Shown here: piece by piece, positions 38,952-48,287 of the stretch
Layout of the letters: each line of letters opens with the position of its first letter
How positions within the stretch are numbered: position 1 is the first letter of the stretch
Assembly (NCBI GenBank): GCA_965228015.1
Contig: OZ245787.1
Span: 1,550,001-1,614,000 of the forward strand
Length of the DNA stretch: 64,000 nt
DNA from: SKKY01 sp965228015
Lineage (GTDB): Bacteria > Bacillota > Peptococcia > Peptococcales > SKKY01
Reading direction: 5' to 3'
Notes under the pieces: generated by a model
The model's database searches: none
Seen by the model: the letters and a program-made list of their open reading frames with translations, nothing else
Told to the model about the DNA's origin: nothing
Translations under genes and position numbers: made by a program

Positions 38952-39566
38952 ATGCATATACTTGAAATTGTTGAAATACTTGGAACCATTGCTTTTGCAA
39001 TGTCAGGGGCTTTTGTAGCCATAGATAAAGAGCTGGATTATTACGGAATTGCAATATTTGCAATTGTAACCGCTACCGGAGGAGGAATAATCCGGGATAT
39101 TTTGGTTAGCAAAAATGTCCCTATATCTTTGGAAAATCCATTTTTTGCTCTTATAAGTATTGCTTCCGCAATAATTATAATCTTTTTCTACAATAAGGTC
39201 ACTTCAACAAACACCAGAAAGATAATACAATATCTTGATGCGGCAGGATTAGCTGCATTTACTGCAATTGGTGCAAGAGTGGCAATGTTTAATGGATTTG
39301 ATCAGCCATATATAATTATTACCTTTGCGGTTTTGACAGGAACAGGGGGAGGAATAATCCGGGATGTTTTTGCCCGGGAAATACCCTTTGTTTTTCGCAA
39401 AGAAGTATATGCAGTTGCTTCAATTATAGGGGCAATAGTTTATATTCTTGCATTGGAATGGTTTGGGGCTCCAGCAGCTTTATACAGCTGTCTGGCAACC
39501 ACCCTTTTTATTCGAATATATAGTATGGAAAAAGATCTGCACTTGGATTGTGTAAAAAAACATTAG
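38952..39566 (+). CDS. TRIC-family cation channel protein (UPF0126)
   Basis: 204 residues with two homologous halves, each carrying the TRIC signature: FAIVTATGGGIIRDILV and FAVLTGTGGGIIRDVFAREIP. Six to seven hydrophobic segments. Prokaryotic TRIC proteins form trimeric monovalent-cation channels. It follows the YeeE gene by 22 bases and ends at a terminator, so it is probably the last gene of that operon. Intact. Confidence 0.9.
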   Translation: MHILEIVEILGTIAFAMSGAFVAIDKELDYYGIAIFAIVTATGGGIIRDILVSKNVPISLENPFFALISIASAIIIIFFYNKVTSTNTRKIIQYLDAAGLAAFTAIGARVAMFNGFDQPYIIITFAVLTGTGGGIIRDVFAREIPFVFRKEVYAVASIIGAIVYILALEWFGAPAALYSCLATTLFIRIYSMEKDLHLDCVKKH

Positions 39567-39567
39567 A

Positions 39568-39600
39568 AAATCCGCCTCATATTATATGGGCGGATTTGTT
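39568..39600. terminator. Bidirectional terminator between TRIC and rsgA
   Basis: AAATCCGCC and GGCGGATTT pair around CATATTATAT-like bases, with a T run beyond. Confidence 0.85.
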
Positions 39601-39623
39601 TTTTTATGGTTTGCTTTTTCTTT

Positions 39624-40625
39624 TTACAAAATTTCGGGCGTTTTTAATTCCCCCAAATTCTGCAAACATACTTTCAATTTTCTTTTTTCAATTTCTTTGG
39701 AGTTCAGACCTTCATATCCTGCTTCTTTTTTCAGCTTAAGGTAGCTTTCCAGTCTTTCCTCAGAAATGGTGCTATCTTCAATACCTTTTCGAAGAGCACA
39801 TCCAGGCTCACTTTTGTGAGAACAATCTTTAAACCTGCATTCAGTGGCGAGGGCTTCAATATCTTCAAAGGATCTCGAAAGGTCAGCTTGATCAATTCCC
39901 AATTCTCTCATTCCCGGAGTATCAATTACTACACCACCATTTGGAAGAATAAACAAATCTCTTCTTGTAGTTGTGTGGCGTCCTTTATCATCACTACGAA
40001 TTTCACTGGTTTTAATTACATCTTTCCCCAGAACTTTATTAATTAAAGTAGATTTCCCAACTCCTGATGAATCAACAAAAGCTCCGGTTTTACCTTCTTT
40101 AATATATTTAAGAACCTGCAGATGATCATCATCATTTTCCATTGAGGTTATAATAACATCAACTCCGGGAGCAACTTCCTCTACTTCCTGCAATTTTTCT
40201 GAAAGATTATCAGCAAGATCAGCTTTCGTTAAAACAATTAGGGGAACAGCCCCGCTATCCCAGGCAATAGCTAAATAGCGCTCTATTCTTCTCAAATTAA
40301 AATCATTGTTAAGAGACATGCAAATAAAAATGTAATCAATATTTGCAGCAATAATTTGAGTGATTTTTTCATTTCCCGCTGCTTTACGAGCTAACAAACT
40401 TTTTCGTGGAAGTAATTCGTGGATTATGCCATTTTCTGCAGAATCACTTTCCCGGTCAACCATTACATAATCTCCAACAGCAGGAAAGGATGCAGGACTA
40501 GTAGCAGAAAACCGAAACTTACCAGACGCTTCACCAGTGAGTTCCTCATTAGTCATAGCTATCTTATATAAATCTTTGTATTGGGAAATAATTCTTCCTT
40601 TAAAAAAATTTACTTCATTATTCAA
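39624..40625 (-). CDS. rsgA: Ribosome small subunit biogenesis GTPase RsgA
   Basis: 333 residues. A circularly permuted GTPase: OB-fold N terminus, then G4 VLTKAD, G1 VDSSGVGKSTLINK, switch region GRHTTTRRDL, G3 DTPGMRELG, and the zinc motif CRFKDCSHKSEPGC. It acts late in 30S maturation. ATG 40625 with AGGAGG nearby (TACCTCCTG on the plus strand). It stands alone on the minus strand. The C-terminal helix is basic. Intact. Confidence 0.95.
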   Translation of the reverse strand: MNNEVNFFKGRIISQYKDLYKIAMTNEELTGEASGKFRFSATSPASFPAVGDYVMVDRESDSAENGIIHELLPRKSLLARKAAGNEKITQIIAANIDYIFICMSLNNDFNLRRIERYLAIAWDSGAVPLIVLTKADLADNLSEKLQEVEEVAPGVDVIITSMENDDDHLQVLKYIKEGKTGAFVDSSGVGKSTLINKVLGKDVIKTSEIRSDDKGRHTTTRRDLFILPNGGVVIDTPGMRELGIDQADLSRSFEDIEALATECRFKDCSHKSEPGCALRKGIEDSTISEERLESYLKLKKEAGYEGLNSKEIEKRKLKVCLQNLGELKTPEIL

Positions 40626-40738
40626 TTTTTTTACCTCCTGTATTTTTAAATATAATTAATTACAGTGGTAAATTACGCTCTCCAAAATACTTATATTTCT
40701 CAAAAAAATACCTCTTCTTTTAAATTTTCGATTTAATT

Positions 40739-41038
40739 TTACATCTCTTCAAGCTGATTTTCAAGGCGGTTTTCTTTGTTGCTAAATCTTAGCAATATGG
40801 CAAAAAAAGGAATTATATTAAGGAAAGGGGAAATACTCAGAAAATAAAATAAGAATTTACTTCCGCAGCTCATGTTCAAAACCTTGTTTGCATCATATAT
40901 GAAAAAAATCAACATAGCTGTTGTTAAAACCCATGTATTGGGAAAGAAAAATGCAACAGCCAAAGTAAGTAGATATACAGTTATAAACTGTTTCTTTTCA
41001 GATTGAAGGTTTAGTAATTCTTCTTTAATTGAAGTCAT
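40739..41038 (-). CDS. Small membrane protein
   Basis: 99 residues with three hydrophobic segments (FITVYLLTLAVAFFF, WVLTTAMLIFFIY, FLFYFLSISPFLNIIPFFAIL) and charged ends. Not recognised. ATG 41038 follows GGAGGTG. It has its own start region and is separated from rsgA by 113 bases. Intact. Confidence 0.6.
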   Translation of the reverse strand: MTSIKEELLNLQSEKKQFITVYLLTLAVAFFFPNTWVLTTAMLIFFIYDANKVLNMSCGSKFLFYFLSISPFLNIIPFFAILLRFSNKENRLENQLEEM

Positions 41039-41184
41039 TTTTATACACCTCCGGTTAATTAATATTTCTGTATTTAAAGTATAGTTCAGATATATTAGTC
41101 TGGGATTAATGAATAATTAGAATCAGATTAGAGATTTACAACTGCTCTAAAGGGGTATTTATTAGACTAAAGGGGGAGATTACT

Positions 41185-41700
41185 TTGAAAAAAGCACTGC
41201 TTGTTATAGATATGCTAAATGATTTTATAAATGAAAAGGGAAGTTTGTATATTGGGAAGGCTTCAAAGCTCATAGAGAATATATCTGGAAGGATTAAGGA
41301 ATATCGGGATAAAGGTGATACTATAATTTATGTAATGGATAAACATTTGGAAAATGATGAAGAATTTAATATGTTCCCATTCCATTGTATTGCTGGAGAG
41401 TGGGGATCAGAGGTAGTTCCGGAGCTTGCTCCTCAAAAGGGAGATTACCTTATTAGTAAAAGAAGATACAGTGCCTTCTTTGGGACAGATCTGGATCTTA
41501 CTTTGAGGGAACTTGATATAAAAGAAATTGAACTCACTGGAGTTTGTACAAACATCTGCCTTCTTTATACTGCCGCGGATGCCAGAATGCTAAATTATGA
41601 TGTTCTTTTGCATAAAGAATGTGCATCTTCCTTTGATATGGAAGCTCATAATTTTGCTTTAAAAGAAATGGATAAAACCTTGAGAGTGAAGGTGATATAA
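41185..41700 (+). CDS. Isochorismatase-family cysteine hydrolase, probable nicotinamidase
   Basis: 171 residues with the Asp-Lys-Cys triad of the family: LLVIDMLNDF (Asp), SKRRYSAFFGTDL (Lys), and ELTGVCTNICLLYTA (Cys, after cis-peptide region). Nicotinamidase activity (nicotinamide to nicotinate) is inferred from its coupling to the nicotinate phosphoribosyltransferase gene, four bases downstream. ATG-like start TTG 41185 after AAAGGGGGAG. Intact. Confidence 0.82.
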   Translation: MKKALLVIDMLNDFINEKGSLYIGKASKLIENISGRIKEYRDKGDTIIYVMDKHLENDEEFNMFPFHCIAGEWGSEVVPELAPQKGDYLISKRRYSAFFGTDLDLTLRELDIKEIELTGVCTNICLLYTAADARMLNYDVLLHKECASSFDMEAHNFALKEMDKTLRVKVI

Positions 41701-41704
41701 AAAA

Positions 41705-42894
41705 ATGGAAAATTACAATGCGCTGCATACAGATTATTATCAGCTAAATATGATGCAAACCTATTTTAATAAAGGACTTCATGAAAAGCGGGGAGTATTT
41801 GATATGTTTTTCCGCAAGCTTCCCTTTGGAAATGGTTTTGCGGTTTTTGCAGGATTAGAAGAAATATTAAATTATCTTGAAAACCTAAAATTTACAGAAA
41901 GTGACTTAGAATATCTAAAGGAAAAGGGCTTCGGAGAAGAGTTTTTAAATTTGCTTAGGGACTTTAAGTTTCAGGGGGATGTTTATGCTGTGAGAGAAGG
42001 TGAAATAGTTTTTCCTAATGAGCCTATTCTTACAATAGAAGGAACTATTTTTGAAGCTATGTTGGTGGATTTGACAGAACTTCCTTGGTCGAAGCTGGAA
42101 AGAGATTTGGAATTCCGGTAATTGGAACAATGTCCCATGCTTTTGTGTAAAGCTTTGAAGATAGGAGTACCTAATGCAATAAAAGGCAGCAAAAATACTT
42201 TCAAAAAAAGGTATCAAAGTAGACGGAATTCGTTTGGACAGCGGAGACTTGGCTTATTTGTCAAAGGAAGCAAGAAAAATGCTGGATGGAGAGAGACTTC
42301 AGGATGTAAAGATTGTAGCTTTCAGTGATTTAGATGAGAATATTATAGCTACTTTAGAGCTTCAGGGCGGGAAAATTGATACTTATACTGTGGGAACCAA
42401 AGTAATTACGGCCTACGACCAGCCTGCTTTAGGGGGAGTCTATAAGTTATCTGAGACAATAGAGGAAGGAATTAGGATTCCCAAAATTAAGGTTTCTGAT
42501 AATGTAGAAAAAATTATAATCCCGGGAAGAAAAAAGCTATACAGAATTATTAACCAGGAAACAGGGAAGGCTGAAGGAGATTATATCGCAAGGTTTATTG
42601 AAGCACTCCCACCTGAAGGAGACAATTTACTGCTATTTGATCCAATTCATACCTGGAAGAAAAAACTGTTGAAAAATATAAGGCAGTTGAGCTTCAGGAA
42701 CAGGTGATGGATAAAGGAAAAAAATTAAGGAAGATCCTAATATTGAAGAGATAAAAGATTATAAAAAGAAGGCATTAAATCAATTTTGGGATGAATATAA
42801 GCGCCTGGTAAATCCTCAGGAATACTATGTTGATTTATCTCAAGAACTTTGGGAGCTTAAAGATAAAATGATAAAAGAAAAAAGGAAAAATTAA
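41705..42894 (+). pseudogene. pncB: Nicotinate phosphoribosyltransferase with internal deletions
   Basis: Makes nicotinate mononucleotide for NAD salvage. Start ATG 41705: YNALHTDYYQLNMMQTYF, VFDMFFRKLPFGNGFAVFAGL, EPILTIEGTIFEAML. Then homology jumps to TSLVEAGKRFGIPVIGTMSHAFV, losing about 60 residues that hold the His and Arg active-site region; a second jump precedes GVPNAIKAAK, losing about 25 more. KVDGIRLDSGDLAYLSKEA and the C terminus (NPQEYYVDLSQELWELK) are readable with frameshifts near 42690 and 42720. In-frame stops at 42119 and 42149. Beyond simple base errors, so a true pseudogene. Confidence 0.88.
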
Positions 42895-43470
42895 TGGACA
42901 TATTAAAAATGATTTCAGAACAACTTAATAATGAGGAAAATTTAAAAAAATTGCAGAAAAAGCCGGAGCACAACCAAATCAGGTTAAACAGGCAGCACAA
43001 CTTGGATTACCAGCAATTCTTCAGGCTCTTGGGAAAAATGCAGCAAATCCTCAAGGAGCAGCTTCTTTATCAAAGGCCCTGGAAGATCATCAAAGTGATA
43101 ATGTTCTTGATGTGAGCAGTTTTTTTAGCAAAGTTGATACAAAAGATGGAGCAAAAATATTGCAGCATATTTTTTCAGAAAAATTCCCGGCAGTAGGCAG
43201 TAAGCTTGCAAATCAATCCGGCATGGATACAGACCAGGCAATGGGTGTGTTATTTCAGCTGGCACCATTGGTTTTAGGAGCATTGGGACAGCAAAAGAAA
43301 CAGGAAAATGTAGGAGTGTCAGATCTTTCGTCAATGTTAATGGGACTGGCAAAAAACAAGCTGGTGGAAGTAATATGATGTCACAAATTACAAATCTTTT
43401 GGATGCAGATAATGACGGAAGTATAGTTGATGATGTAACTGGATTATTAGGAAAATTTATGAAGAGATAG
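42894..43470 (+). pseudogene. DUF937-family protein, two frameshifts
   Basis: About 190 residues; ATG 42894 overlaps the pncB stop (TAATG). After the first 17 residues the frame shifts (A-rich run near 42945) to IAEKAGAQPNQVKQAAQLG, then ALGKNAANPQGAASLSKAL, DTKDGAKILQHIFSEK, MDTDQAMGVLFQLAPLVLGALG; a second shift near 43360 leads to ITNLLDADNDGSIVDDV and the stop. The Gln/Ala-rich repeats and the Asp-rich tail are typical of DUF937. Function unknown. Confidence 0.8.
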
Positions 43471-43477
43471 ATTGCAG

Positions 43478-43526
43478 TTGACGTACAGTATTTTGTACAG
43501 TATAGCTTAAGTACAATAATCTGTAC
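43478..43526 (+). promoter_or_regulatory. Promoter with two GTACA-N6-TGTAC operators for yefM-yoeB
   Basis: TTGACG (43478) and TATAGC (43501) are 17 bases apart. Operator 1, GTACAGTATTTTGTAC, fills the spacer (43483-43498). Operator 2, GTACAATAATCTGTAC, lies at 43511-43526. TGTACA cores are also what YefM-YoeB of E. coli recognises, so autoregulation is expected. Confidence 0.82.
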
Positions 43527-43541
43527 GAAAGGTGTGATTAG

Positions 43542-43808
43542 ATGAAAGCGATAAACTATACGACACTTAGAGAAAACATGAAAACTTACATGGATGAAAT
43601 AACTAATGATTATGAGGTAATGGTAGTTACAAGAAAAGATAATAAGAATGTGGTTATGTTGTCAGAAGAGACATACAATAATCTTATGGAAAATATTTAT
43701 GTAACAGGCAACAAAGAGAATTATGGTTGGCTTATGAAATTCAAGAAACAGTTAGAGAAAGGTAAAGCTGAAATAAAATATCTTTATGAGGCAGATTCAG
43801 ATGAATAA
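43542..43808 (+). CDS. yefM: Antitoxin of the Phd/YefM family
   Basis: 88 residues. N-terminal DNA-binding fold MKAINYTTLRENMKTYMDE with the family's VVTRKDNKNVVMLSEETYNNL, and an acidic C-terminal tail that wraps the toxin. ATG 43542, GAAAGGTG upstream. Its last eight bases overlap the toxin gene. Intact, whereas the toxin gene is frameshifted. Confidence 0.92.
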   Translation: MKAINYTTLRENMKTYMDEITNDYEVMVVTRKDNKNVVMLSEETYNNLMENIYVTGNKENYGWLMKFKKQLEKGKAEIKYLYEADSDE

Positions 43809-44063
43809 TATTTTTACTGAGAATGCCTGGGCAGACTATTTGTATTGGCAGACAGAAGATAAAAAACCTTAAAGAAAATTAATACCTTGCTTTTGGATAT
43901 TTCCAGGAATGGAAATGAAGGAATAGGTAAATTTGAACCATTGAGAGGTAATTTAGCTAGGTTTTGGAGTAGAAGGATAAATGATAAAGACAGATTAATA
44001 TATAAAATTGATTCTGAAAATATTTATATTTTAGCATGTCGATATCATTACAATGAAAGATAG
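43801..44063 (+). pseudogene. yoeB: YoeB-family mRNA interferase toxin, frameshifted
   Basis: A ribosome-dependent mRNase of about 86 residues in the restored frame: AWADYLYWQTEDKK, NTLLLDISRNGNEGIGKFEPLRGN, ARFWSRRINDKDRLIYKI, ILACRYHYNER. The catalytic Glu, Arg and C-terminal His/Tyr are present. The A6 run at 43861 lacks one A, so translation stops at residue 21. An intact antitoxin with a dead toxin is the safe order of loss. Confidence 0.9.
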
Positions 44064-44068
44064 TACAA

Positions 44069-44108
44069 TAAAAGTCCCACGGCCGGGGGAATAGCCGTGG
44101 GACTTTTA
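44069..44108. terminator. Bidirectional terminator between yoeB and the DUF4353 gene
   Basis: AAAAGTCCCACGGC and GCCGTGGGACTTTT pair perfectly around GGGGGAATA-like loop bases. Confidence 0.9.
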
Positions 44109-44110
44109 TG

Positions 44111-45490
44111 TTATTGTGGTGGAGATATTCTTTCCTGTGATTTATTAGGACGCTCACCAGGGGGATTTTGTTGGAATTTCTGATCATCAAAGTTTTCCGG
44201 TCTTTGGCCTCCTCTGTTGTCAGGTCCAAATCCTTGAGCCTTTGTAGTTACGCCATCTTCATTTAGATAAGTGACCATGTTTTCAATTGTAAATTCTACA
44301 ACTTTATTATCTTCGGTAAAGATAGAATATTTTTCACCACTTTTAAGCTCTGGATTGCTAAAGGCAGTAGAGTTAAAGGCTTTTGCTGACTGATGACTAA
44401 TTATTACGCTTCCATCACTGTCCCGTAAAGAAATTATCGTACCTGCTTGCTGACTTGTGGAAAAGGTCATTAGCAATGAGGGTTGGGTAGAGCTTTCTCC
44501 TGCCGTCTGAGCCATTCCGGAGCTGCCAACTCCTACAATGCTTCCGCCAGAAAGGTTAAACTCTCTGCCATAATCAATAGCAGAATCACCGCCCCCGATT
44601 GGTCCGTCAACAATCACATTTCCTCCCGTCATTTCAATTGAACCATTTGAATTAAGGTCATCTCCATCAGCATTAACATAAATATCTCCGCCATGAATAG
44701 TCAGCAGGCCCCGCCTCATTTATATTTATTCCATCATCATTTGAAACAATGTTTACAGCTCCGGCGTTTATTGTTATAAAAGGAGCTTCCAGGCCTTCTT
44801 TGGATTTTAATATATTTATATTTCCACTATTAATAGTTAAAATCCCCTTCCCTTCATCTGTTTCGTTAGTTGCACGAATTCCATCTTTCCCTGCAGATAT
44901 TTCAATTGTAGCATTGGCTATTTCAACACTGTATTTTTCCGTAATAGCATCTTGAAGACTAATGATTTTTAGATCCCTCCCGTTATTTTCAAATCATCTC
45001 TGCCATTTATTCCATCATTAAAATTAGCATTTATTTCCAAATAGCCAGGTCCAGTAATTTCCAGGCCGTCCTTACTGAAGATTGTGGACTTGGGTTCATC
45101 ATCAGCATTAACTACAACGTTTTCTGTATCAGAAAGATAGTTTTTTGAGCCTTCCTGAAGATATATTGTTTTGTCTTTTGCGGCTTTAATATACACAGGA
45201 ACACTGGTCTTACTGGTAATATTTACTCCATTAAAAATTAATATGACTTGGCCATCATCAGAATCCTTGTCCACATCAACAATTATCCCTCCATCGGATA
45301 TTATGCCAGATAATTCATAAGTTCCGGAAGAAGTTATTTTATGCAGATCTGTTGAGGTTAGATTAATAATTTGTTTTTCTGAGTCAATTTCAGGGTTTTT
45401 GGCCATAATGTCAGAAGTCGCTGTATTTGCACAGCCGGGCAATATTAGGATTAATATTAAAATTATCAATAAGCTGGTTAATTTTTTCAT
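44111..45490 (-). pseudogene. DUF4353 carbohydrate-binding-like lipoprotein
   Basis: About 455 residues if joined. Lipoprotein signal LILILILPGCANT. Repeating beta-strand turns typical of DUF4353: DDGQVILIFNGVNITSKTS, DGLEITGPGYLEINANFNDG, DGIRATNETDEGKGILTINSG, LLTIHGGDIYVNADGD, GSIEMTGGNVIVDGP. The C-terminal tail is Pro/Gln/Asn-rich (FQQNPPGERPNKSQER). Lesions: frameshifts near 44968 and near 44715. It is the last gene of the VTC-DUF4956-DUF4353 operon. Extracellular; ligand unknown. Confidence 0.82.
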
Positions 45491-45496
45491 ATAATA

Positions 45497-46183
45497 TTAC
45501 TCTCCATTTGTATTATTTATTGTTAAGGAAATATTCAGATTCCCGTTTTTTGATCTTAATTCATCAATTAATTCCTTTTGGGAGTCAGAACTTTTTAAGA
45601 CTATTGTATAAAAAAGCTCAAAAAGAGATCCGAAGTTTGAAGTTTTTACTTTATTTAACTTCCAATCGTGAAGATAACTAGTAAAGGTTTCATCAAAAAG
45701 ATGGTTGTAATTCATATCCTCAGGGATAGTTATTTTAAGATTCATTTTGGGTGTAGATGACTGCCCGTAACGGGTTTTAGCAATTATTATCATAACAAGG
45801 CACAATATTAATGCGAAAATTAAAGCATAGAAAAGATAGCCCATTCCACAGACCAGTCCCACAGCAAGAGTAAAGAATACATAAGCAATATCTTTAGGAT
45901 CTCCAGGGGCGCTTCTAAAGCGAATCAGGCGAAAGGCGCCGGCAAGACTAAAAGCCCGGGCAACATTATTTCCAACAAGTAATATGATTACTGCAATAAT
46001 TACAGGGAGCATAATTAAAGTAACTGGAAAGTTTTCAGCGTATCCTTCTTTTCTATGAGTTTTAATGTATACCTGGCTTATCATTAAACCAAGTGTTAAA
46101 GATGAAAGTACTACCATAAGTATCCCCTGTAAGTTCAGATTCAGGGCTTCTGTTGAACCTAAGTTGAGGAAAGATTCAAGCAT
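45497..46183 (-). CDS. DUF4956 membrane protein
   Basis: 228 residues, four membrane helices (LMVVLSSLTLGLMIS, LIMLPVIIAVIILLVGNNV, YVFFTLAVGLVCGMGYLFYALIF split in two) and a cytosolic C-terminal domain. The loop ARAFSLAGAFRLIRFRS followed by DPKDIAYVF is the DUF4956 signature. It overlaps the VTC gene by eight bases, and such coupling recurs in many bacteria. Function not established; association with VTC suggests an envelope polymer or polyphosphate-related role. Intact. Confidence 0.85.
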   Translation of the reverse strand: MLESFLNLGSTEALNLNLQGILMVVLSSLTLGLMISQVYIKTHRKEGYAENFPVTLIMLPVIIAVIILLVGNNVARAFSLAGAFRLIRFRSAPGDPKDIAYVFFTLAVGLVCGMGYLFYALIFALILCLVMIIIAKTRYGQSSTPKMNLKITIPEDMNYNHLFDETFTSYLHDWKLNKVKTSNFGSLFELFYTIVLKSSDSQKELIDELRSKNGNLNISLTINNTNGE

Positions 46184-46918
46184 ACTGTTTCACCTCCCGG
46201 CTGATACTGGATAAGGAAAAATTTTGGAACTCCCTGCCGTATTTTGAGAAGGATTGAGGGAATATTTTTTCTTTAGATAACAGCTCTGCCAGCCAAAGGG
46301 GGTAAGCTCCTGAAGTTTTAATTTTAAGTAAATACTCTTTATTCGAAATAAGAGGATTTCCAGATGCTCCATGTTTCAAATCTATATCAAATCTACGAGT
46401 GAAGATATTTTTGTCAAAGGTAAGGCGGAAATCTTTATCCTCCTTGCCGAACCAGGCAAAACGGTCATAGCTGATAAATACCTTTGGAGAAACAGGGTGC
46501 ATATTTAGAAAATGACTGATTTCCTTTAGTACCTGATTATTTATGTACTCTGAAGATTCAGGCATCGTATTATTTTCAAGAAATTCTCTTGATTCTTTAA
46601 GAGATAATATAGCTCTTCTTTTGCATACAATACCTCCGATTTTCTTTTTAAGTTCTAAAAAACCTTTTCCTCATTATTTTTGATTTTTCCATAGCTTCTT
46701 AACCTAAGCTTTTCTTTATAATATGGCTTAGACAGGGAATGGCGTATAATCTGGTTGTCTGGAGTATCAAAATAAATATTATAAATTTTGTATGGATCTC
46801 CGCTTTCATTAAACTTATCTGAAACCATATATTTTTTAATGTGATTATTCAGAATTTGAAATTGATTTTCAGTAATCAGATATTTTTTCTCATATCTTTT
46901 AAAAGTTGTTAAAGCCAT
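46176..46918 (-). pseudogene. VTC-domain (polyphosphate polymerase-like) protein, frameshifted
   Basis: About 246 residues. VTC/CYTH-type tunnel-fold landmarks: FKRYEKKYLITENQFQIL, IYNIYFDTPDNQIIRHSL, YKEKLRLRSYG, then LELKKKIGGIVCKRR after the lesion, PKVFISYDRFAW, FRLTFDKNIFTRR. The basic residues lining the tunnel are preserved. A frameshift lies near 46655-46665 (AAAACC run). ATG 46918 with AAAGGAG upstream. First gene of the three-gene operon. Whether it polymerises phosphate in bacteria of this type is unproven. Confidence 0.82.
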
Positions 46919-47002
46919 CTTAAAGCTCCTTTCTGTTTATCTTTACAAGTAAATAATAGAGCCTTAATCTGTATTTAATATGTTGGTTATGTGAAGAAAT
47001 AA

Positions 47003-47037
47003 AAAAAGTAACCAGCATTTAGCCGATTACTTTTTGA
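47003..47037 (-). terminator. Terminator after the DUF4405 gene
   Basis: AAAAAGTAA and TTACTTTTT pair around a GC-containing inner stem; T run follows on the minus strand. Confidence 0.7.
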
Positions 47038-47745
47038 AAGTTACTATTCTTTTTTCAGATTCCTTAGTAAGAATCGCAAATAGGAGAGTGATGGATCCAT
47101 AGGTTAAAACTATATCCGAAAATTTTCCGGGATCTAAGGCTTCTTCTTCAAGACCGGCATTGAGGCCTCGGCGTAAACCCTTTCCTTCTTTTATATTGTC
47201 CTCAAAAGTAGTGGCAATCCAATGGGAGAAATCTGAGTTAATTGTATTGCAAACTCCTGTGACAAGAAGAAATACTATTAAGGCAGCTCCTAATATTTTT
47301 CCAATTTTTGCAGGAAGTTTAATCCTTTTGGTTATAAATCTTTTTAAATAGTTCCAGTGTAAGCCGATATGAATTCCAATTAATATTATTGCCAGGGCAG
47401 AGGCAAAATAATGAATACTTTTCCAAAGAATAATGTCTCCTTTAATATTAATAAAAACAGTTTTGGAAATCATAATACCACTGATTACGATCAGGATAAA
47501 TGAAACAAACAAAAGGAAATTAATCATCCAGCAAATTTCACTTCTAATTGGAAGCATTTTATCTGTAAGTCTAAGTGAAATATTTTTAATCCATGACCAG
47601 TTTATTATATTGTGAATAATAAAAAGACCGATTAAAAACAGCCCCAATCTCATGATACTCCATAGATACAGTTTTTTGTTATACATAGAGAAAAGCATAA
47701 TGGCCATAATTATATCTAATATTATTTTAAACCTGTTTTTTTCAT
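47027..47745 (-). pseudogene. DUF4405 membrane protein (cytochrome b-like)
   Basis: About 239 residues with five helices. Landmarks: FKIILDIIMAIMLFSMYNKK, FIIHNIINWSWIKN (His in helix 2), FASALAIILIGIHIGLHWNYLKR (paired His). The His pattern resembles heme-binding b-type proteins; heme binding is inference. The likely start is ATG 47745 with GGAGATG upstream: it needs one more A in the A7 run (MKKNRFKIIL) to enter the long frame, so the gene is frameshifted at codon 3. The longer open frame that extends upstream through the terminator is not credible. Confidence 0.65.
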
Positions 47746-47822
47746 CCTTATCATCTCCAAAAAGGATACTTTTATTAATTTGATTATATTCCTTAATTGT
47801 GACAAAATGGTGAAGAAAAAAG

Positions 47823-47866
47823 AAAAAGGACTCAAGAATACAATTTTCTTGAGTCCTTTTTATTGG
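47823..47866. terminator. Bidirectional terminator between the Rnk-like and DUF4405 genes
   Basis: AAAAAGGACTCAAGA pairs with TCTTGAGTCCTTTTT across a short AT loop. Confidence 0.9.
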
Positions 47867-47876
47867 GAATAGTTTT

Positions 47877-48287
47877 TTATAAATGGAAATGCCCTGCAGC
47901 TTCTGGTTGATAAACAATTTCTTTAATGTAAATTTCTGTTTTTTCTCCAGTGGGAAGTTCCCATTCAACAGTATCTCCCTCTTTGTAACCAATCAATGCA
48001 GTTCCAATAGGTGAGAATATTGAAAGTTTGTTTTCTTCCCAGTCTGAGTCTTGGGGGAATACTAAAAAAATTTCCATTTCTTCTCCATCAAGACTAATCG
48101 GTGCTTTGGAATTCATGGTGATTACGTTTTGAGGAAGCTCTTCTGGTGGCACAACGATGGCCTTATCCAGTTCCTTTTCCAGTTTTTTAAATAATTTTTC
48201 TTCCTTCGCTGATGTGAAAATCTCTTCATCAATAATTCTTTTAAGTCTTTCTTTGTCAAATTCTATAATATAAATTGCATCTGACAC
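47877..48287 (-). CDS. Rnk/GreA C-terminal-like protein
   Basis: 136 residues in its own right: GTG 48287 lies eight bases after a perfect AGGAGG (48296-48301). N-terminal short coiled coil (EEKLFKKLEKELDKAIVV), then the GreA/GreB C-terminal FKBP-like fold: LPQNVITMNSKAPISL, EEMEIFLVFPQDSD, LSIFSPIGTALIGYKEGD, and the ending VYQPEAAGHFHL typical of Rnk-type regulators. Such proteins act near the RNA polymerase secondary channel. The frame is open upstream into the GNAT gene with no stop between, so a fusion protein is also possible. Intact. Confidence 0.78.
   Translation of the reverse strand: MSDAIYIIEFDKERLKRIIDEEIFTSAKEEKLFKKLEKELDKAIVVPPEELPQNVITMNSKAPISLDGEEMEIFLVFPQDSDWEENKLSIFSPIGTALIGYKEGDTVEWELPTGEKTEIYIKEIVYQPEAAGHFHL

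Noticed and set aside
6322..42894. Reassigned stop codon explaining the many in-frame stops
   Set aside because: TAA, TAG and TGA all occur as internal stops and all three also end intact genes; the implied amino acids differ (Glu, Gln, Trp, Lys). Frameshifts are as common as stops.
47746..47992. Longer N terminus of the DUF4405 protein
   Set aside because: The open frame runs through the bidirectional terminator and lacks a ribosome binding site; ATG 47745 with GGAG fits the family start after adding one A.
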